Notes under the pieces: model-generated
The model's input: the letters and a program-made list of their open reading frames with translations, nothing else
The model's database searches: none
Told to the model about the DNA's origin: nothing
DNA from: JBFHES01 sp041584015
GTDB taxonomy: Bacteria > Bacteroidota > Bacteroidia > Bacteroidales > M50B96
Direction of reading: 5' to 3'
Assembly: GCA_041584015.1 (NCBI GenBank)
Contig: JBFHES010000044.1
Span: 1 to 20,892 of the forward strand
Length of the DNA: 20,892 nucleotides
Position numbers and translations under genes: made by a program
Shown: one piece after another, positions 17,610 to 20,892 of the stretch
How the letters are laid out: each line of letters starts with the position of its first letter
Position numbering within the stretch: the first letter of the stretch is position 1

Positions 17610-19229
17610 ATGAAAACATTAAGATTTACCGTAAGCGCAATTGTTCTATTATTTAGCATTTCATTATTCGCTCAGGTTGATAAATCAGACTGGAAAGGAG
17701 GATATCCTGAAGGATGTACCTCAATTACGGTTGGTAAAAAAGCGTCATTTGATGGCTCCGTAATGACATCACACACGGATGACTCTCACAGAACACGCTC
17801 ATGGATGAATATTGTTCCGGCAAAGGATCACAAGGAAGGTGCAGTAGCTAAAATGTACAAACGAGTTGCTGTTGATACGTTCGCTATGCCAACTTATGGT
17901 CACAACGAAATTGGTGAGATCCCGCAAAAAAGTCACACCTATCAATTCATCAATACAGCTTATCCATGTATGAACGAAAAACAGTTGGCCATTGGAGAAT
18001 CTACTTTTGGAGGCCGCAGCGAGTTGCAATCAAATGATGGTTTAATCGATTGCCAGCGCTTGGCTCAGTTAATGCTCGAAAGATGCACAACTGCCAGAGA
18101 AGCCATTCGAATGGCTGATGAACTAACCAAAAAGTATGGCTGGAACGATGCCGGTGAGGTGTTAACAATTGCCGATATTAACGAAGTATGGCATTTCGAA
18201 ATCGTTGGTCCGGGTAAAGGTAAAGTTGGTGCTGTTTGGGCTGCTCAGCGTGTACCGGACGATCATGTTGGAGTTAATGCCAATGCAAGTACCATCAAGG
18301 AAATTGACTTGGATAATACTGATTATTTTATGGCTTCAAAAAATATATACGATGTAGCCAAAGAGAATGGCTGGTGGAACGAAAACGAACCATTCCGCTT
18401 TTGTTATGCATATGCGCCTCATAGTAGAACATCTCCTGCTTCGCGCAGAAGAGAATGGCGTATTTTAAGTATGGTTGCGCCATCTTTACATTTGGATCCT
18501 AATGCAGAGAACTATCCATTCTCGGTGAAGCCTGAAAAGAAGATTACACTGGAGAAGATGGTGGAGTTGTTCCAGGATTATTATGAAGGTACTCCTTACG
18601 ATATGACACGTAATATTACAGCAACCGACAAAGATGGAAAAACAATCGTAAGTCCATTAGCTAATCCATTCATGCCGTATGATCAGTTAGGCCTGCATAA
18701 TGTGAGCGGTGGCTGGTATCATGTAGATAAGGAAAGTGGCGATATACGATTTCTTGGAGAAAGAACCATAGCCCGTTGGTACACCATGTACGGAACCATC
18801 ACTCAGTCGCGCAGTTTCTTACCAAACGAAATTGGTGGTGTAGTCTGGCTGGCGCAGGATAATATTGCTACGTCTATTTATGTGCCGGTTTATTGCTCTG
18901 TAACTAAATTGCCAAGCAGTTATTCCACGCCTGGTCGACCAAACGGTATGACAAGGGAGTCTGCGTGGTGGGCTTTTAATTACTTAGGAACAATGACAGC
19001 TCAACGTTGGGGCGACATGCGACATGACGTAAGCGCAGTTTGGACGCCAATGCAACAGGAACTATTTGCTAATCAAAAAAGCTTTGAAGCTGAGGTGAAA
19101 GCCATGAGTAGCAAGAAAAAACAGGTTAAAGCATTAACAGAATATACGAATAAGTGGGGTGATAAAGTTGTAAAAGAAGCTTGGCGTTTGGGCGATTTTC
19201 TTTGGACCAAGTATGACGAGAAGTTCTAA
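17610..19229 (+). CDS. Exported C69 family dipeptidase (PepD-like Ntn hydrolase)
   Basis: This 539-residue protein begins with a signal peptide (MKTLRFTVSAIVLLFSISLFAQ, cleavage near Ala21). A short propeptide precedes Cys36 (17715-17717) in EGCTSITVGKKASFDGSVM. In the C69 family, Cys after such a Gly becomes the N-terminal nucleophile once the propeptide is cut, and the TxxVGKKAS-DGS block is the family signature. A further family-like block is NEKQLAIGESTFGG. C69 enzymes hydrolyse a broad range of dipeptides. Signal peptide and lack of a sorting domain place it in the periplasm, downstream of the Dcp-like lipoprotein in a peptide-breakdown route (inference). It has two overlapping candidate promoters, and a repeat-rich 71-base gap separates it from yaaA. 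The length suits exported Bacteroidota members of the family, which are longer than lactobacillar PepD. Confidence 0.9.
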   Translation: MKTLRFTVSAIVLLFSISLFAQVDKSDWKGGYPEGCTSITVGKKASFDGSVMTSHTDDSHRTRSWMNIVPAKDHKEGAVAKMYKRVAVDTFAMPTYGHNEIGEIPQKSHTYQFINTAYPCMNEKQLAIGESTFGGRSELQSNDGLIDCQRLAQLMLERCTTAREAIRMADELTKKYGWNDAGEVLTIADINEVWHFEIVGPGKGKVGAVWAAQRVPDDHVGVNANASTIKEIDLDNTDYFMASKNIYDVAKENGWWNENEPFRFCYAYAPHSRTSPASRRREWRILSMVAPSLHLDPNAENYPFSVKPEKKITLEKMVELFQDYYEGTPYDMTRNITATDKDGKTIVSPLANPFMPYDQLGLHNVSGGWYHVDKESGDIRFLGERTIARWYTMYGTITQSRSFLPNEIGGVVWLAQDNIATSIYVPVYCSVTKLPSSYSTPGRPNGMTRESAWWAFNYLGTMTAQRWGDMRHDVSAVWTPMQQELFANQKSFEAEVKAMSSKKKQVKALTEYTNKWGDKVVKEAWRLGDFLWTKYDEKF

Positions 19230-19237
19230 ATCAGACT

Positions 19238-19294
19238 AAAGATATTAGACATTAGATCATAGATCTGAAGTCTAATATCTTTCATCTAATATCT
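19238..19294. repeat. Intergenic inverted and direct repeat (TCTAATATCT family)
   Basis: AAAGATATTAGAC (19238-19250) and GTCTAATATCTTT (19270-19282) are a perfect 13-bp inverted repeat with a 19-base loop that is itself partly palindromic (AGATCATAGATCT). The 10-mer TCTAATATCT occurs again directly at 19285-19294. The block fills almost all of the 71-base gap between the C69 gene and yaaA. No long T-tract follows, so it is a weak terminator at best; it could be a repetitive extragenic element. Confidence 0.75.
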
Positions 19295-19300
19295 AATAAA

Positions 19301-20074
19301 ATGTTAATTGTAATTTCCCCGGCAAAGGCCATTAATATGGAAAGTCAGAATGTCATTTCTGAATATACGCATCACGATTTTATGACACAGTCCAAGCGCT
19401 TGCATCGCCAATTGAAGAAATTGAAACCGTCCTACCTGCAGGACATGATGAACATTAGTCCGAACTTGGCGCAACTAAACAGAGATCGATTTCAACTTTG
19501 GCATCCGGACTTTACCCCCGATAATGCCAAGCAAGCCATTCTGGCCTTTGATGGTGATGTATATAACGGAATGAATCCTTCTACATTTACTGCCGATAAT
19601 TTTTCTTATGCACAGGCGCATTTGCGCATCCTATCGGGGCTTTATGGACTGTTACGCCCATTGGACCTAATACAAGCGTATCGGCTGGAAATGGGCATTA
19701 AGTTTAGTACTGATAAGTGGAAAGACTTGTACGATTTCTGGGGCGACACAATTACTAAGGCTGTGAATAAAACATTAAAAGAACAAGGCGATGATGTACT
19801 GATAAATCTGGCCTCGAACGAATATTTTAAATCCATCAATAAAAAGAAGTTAAAAGCGCGGATTGTAACTCCTGTGTTTAAAGATGAGAAAAATGGTGAG
19901 TTCAAAATGATAAGCTTTTTTGCTAAAAAAGCAAGGGGCATGATGAGTGCCTTTATAATCAAGAATCAAATATCGGATCCGGAGCAACTGAAGGTGTTTG
20001 ATTCAGATGGATATTACTACAACGAAGATCTTTCTTCAGCCGACCAGTTTGTTTTTACTAGAGCCGAACGCTAG
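19301..20074 (+). CDS. yaaA: Peroxide stress protein YaaA (DUF328/UPF0246)
   Basis: This 257-residue protein has almost the same length as Escherichia coli YaaA and starts with the family signature MLIVISPAK. Other conserved blocks are FDGDVYNGM, LRILSGLYGLLRPLDLIQAY with RLEMG, INLASNEY, FFAKKARGMMSAF and the C-terminal FDSDGYYY. In E. coli YaaA is a cytoplasmic protein induced by OxyR that lowers free iron and limits DNA and protein damage by peroxide; the family fold binds DNA. The ATG at 19301 is the only sensible start, directly after the repeat block. No promoter consensus is visible in the short gap. Its stop codon overlaps that of the convergent porV-like gene by two bases within CTAG. 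The functional link to the peptidases is unclear and may be chance. Confidence 0.95.
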   Translation: MLIVISPAKAINMESQNVISEYTHHDFMTQSKRLHRQLKKLKPSYLQDMMNISPNLAQLNRDRFQLWHPDFTPDNAKQAILAFDGDVYNGMNPSTFTADNFSYAQAHLRILSGLYGLLRPLDLIQAYRLEMGIKFSTDKWKDLYDFWGDTITKAVNKTLKEQGDDVLINLASNEYFKSINKKKLKARIVTPVFKDEKNGEFKMISFFAKKARGMMSAFIIKNQISDPEQLKVFDSDGYYYNEDLSSADQFVFTRAER

Positions 20075-20892
20075 CTCTTCTTCTTTGAAGAACTGTCTGC
20101 TTTGTTAAGAAAGAAATTGAAACCAAGTGTAAACGAAGAGAGAGAGCTTATAGCATCCTCTTGATATTCTTTGTAAGAATAATTAAGAGAGAAACCTGCG
20201 AAGCCAATCCCGATTCCAGCCGTAAAAGCACTATACATGCTTTTCGATTCATGTTGATTGATGGAGCCAAAGCGCAATGCAACGAAGTTTTGCTTGTTAT
20301 TGCTTAGGCGGAGTTCAAGTGCTGTACGATGCATTATCTCTTGTAATTCTTCACTTGCACCACCAGGAGCATCGTAAAATGATTGGTAAAGTGCTCGTCC
20401 ACTCGATATGTTAGGATCTTTCCCATATTCAACAATATAATTGCCTTGTTCATCAGAAATTGGATTGCCATCACCATCAGTTAAATATACAGGAGGACTG
20501 GGAACAAGAAGTTTTTGAGCCTGATATGCTAGATCGATGGATAGATTCATGCTGTTTGCTAGCTTAAAAGTTGGACTAAGTAGTATGCCCAGGTTTATTG
20601 TTGTCGGAAGAAATACATCTTCTAGTCCATAATCTAACTTAGATCCAAAATTATTAATCGATGCCCCCAATTGATAATTTAGGTTCGTGTTAGCTGTCAG
20701 ATTGATATGGTTGTTATAGGTAGTTCCCATGCTTAGGGTAAATGTGCTTATAGCCTTGTGCTGTATGCCATTAAAATAAGCACTGCCAAATATGTCACTT
20801 GTTAACAGCTTGCTGGAGATTCCTGCCGAAATATGTTCGTTAAATACATGAGAGTAGCTTAGTTGGTGTGCAAATTCTTTAATCTCGTTAGG
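20071..20892 (-). CDS. porV: PorV-like type IX secretion outer-membrane protein, 5' end outside window
   Basis: The frame is open to the window edge: translation upstream of the ATG at 20730 continues without a stop (…FAHQLSYSHVFNEHISAGIS…), so the gene starts beyond 20892 and the visible part is about 273 residues. Alternating beta-strand patterns fit an outer-membrane barrel. The blocks LPTTINLGILLSPTF, KLLVPSPP and SFYDAPGGASEELQEI are the counterparts of PorV motifs (KLLVPTPP, DAPGGFSEELKEI as remembered for the family). PorV (LptO) takes T9SS cargo from the SprA translocon to the PorU sortase. The barrel ends near FTLGFNFFL, and an unusual polar, Lys/Ser-rich tail (ADSSSKKKS) follows in place of a terminal aromatic. 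Whether this is the main PorV or a paralogue cannot be told, because porU is not in view. It converges with yaaA. Confidence 0.75.
   Translation of the reverse strand, partial: PNEIKEFAHQLSYSHVFNEHISAGISSKLLTSDIFGSAYFNGIQHKAISTFTLSMGTTYNNHINLTANTNLNYQLGASINNFGSKLDYGLEDVFLPTTINLGILLSPTFKLANSMNLSIDLAYQAQKLLVPSPPVYLTDGDGNPISDEQGNYIVEYGKDPNISSGRALYQSFYDAPGGASEELQEIMHRTALELRLSNNKQNFVALRFGSINQHESKSMYSAFTAGIGIGFAGFSLNYSYKEYQEDAISSLSSFTLGFNFFLNKADSSSKKKS

Noticed and set aside
19642..19962. Minus-strand open frame of 106 codons in yaaA
   Set aside because: It is antisense to strongly conserved yaaA codons and shows only composition-driven hydrophobic stretches.

Overview
The window looks like a chromosomal segment of a Bacteroidota bacterium, probably of the Bacteroidia/Marinilabiliales kind. 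Four proteins end in type IX secretion (T9SS) type A sorting domains with the YPNP or FPNP signature. A PorV-like T9SS outer-membrane protein lies at the right edge. Several upstream regions carry the Bacteroidota promoter element TAnnTTTG, and Shine-Dalgarno sites are poor. The species cannot be named from this sequence.

Left half (1-11.2 kb): two tandem paralogous giant secreted papain-like (C1) cysteine peptidases. The first is cut by the window start (1-3878) and the second is complete (4065-8186). A small secreted MORN-repeat protein follows (8455-9027). Next come two tandem trypsin-fold serine peptidases of the lysyl-endopeptidase type (9248-11203 and 11310-13712), separated by a strong intrinsic terminator.

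Right half: a lipoprotein M3 dipeptidyl carboxypeptidase (Dcp-like, 13818-15938) ending at a second terminator; an orphan cytoplasmic PAS histidine kinase (16107-17246); a 70-residue single-span membrane protein on the minus strand; an exported C69 dipeptidase (17610-19229) behind what look like tandem promoters; the peroxide-stress protein YaaA (19301-20074); and, converging on it, a PorV-like protein that runs off the right edge (20071-20892).

Six of the eleven genes are exported peptidases. Together they could form an extracellular-to-periplasmic protein degradation route: four T9SS endopeptidases make peptides, Dcp removes C-terminal dipeptides, and the C69 enzyme splits dipeptides. The PorV-like protein belongs to the secretion route used by the four endopeptidases. 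This functional link is inference from content and proximity; each gene seems to have its own transcription signals, so it is not one operon.

No rRNA, tRNA, CRISPR array, transposase or phage gene is visible. No gene-free stretch exceeds about 270 bases. I see no clear evidence of a wholly new defence or mobile system. The most unusual features are the nested domain architecture and calcium-loop insert of the paired cysteine peptidases, and the clustering of peptidases itself.
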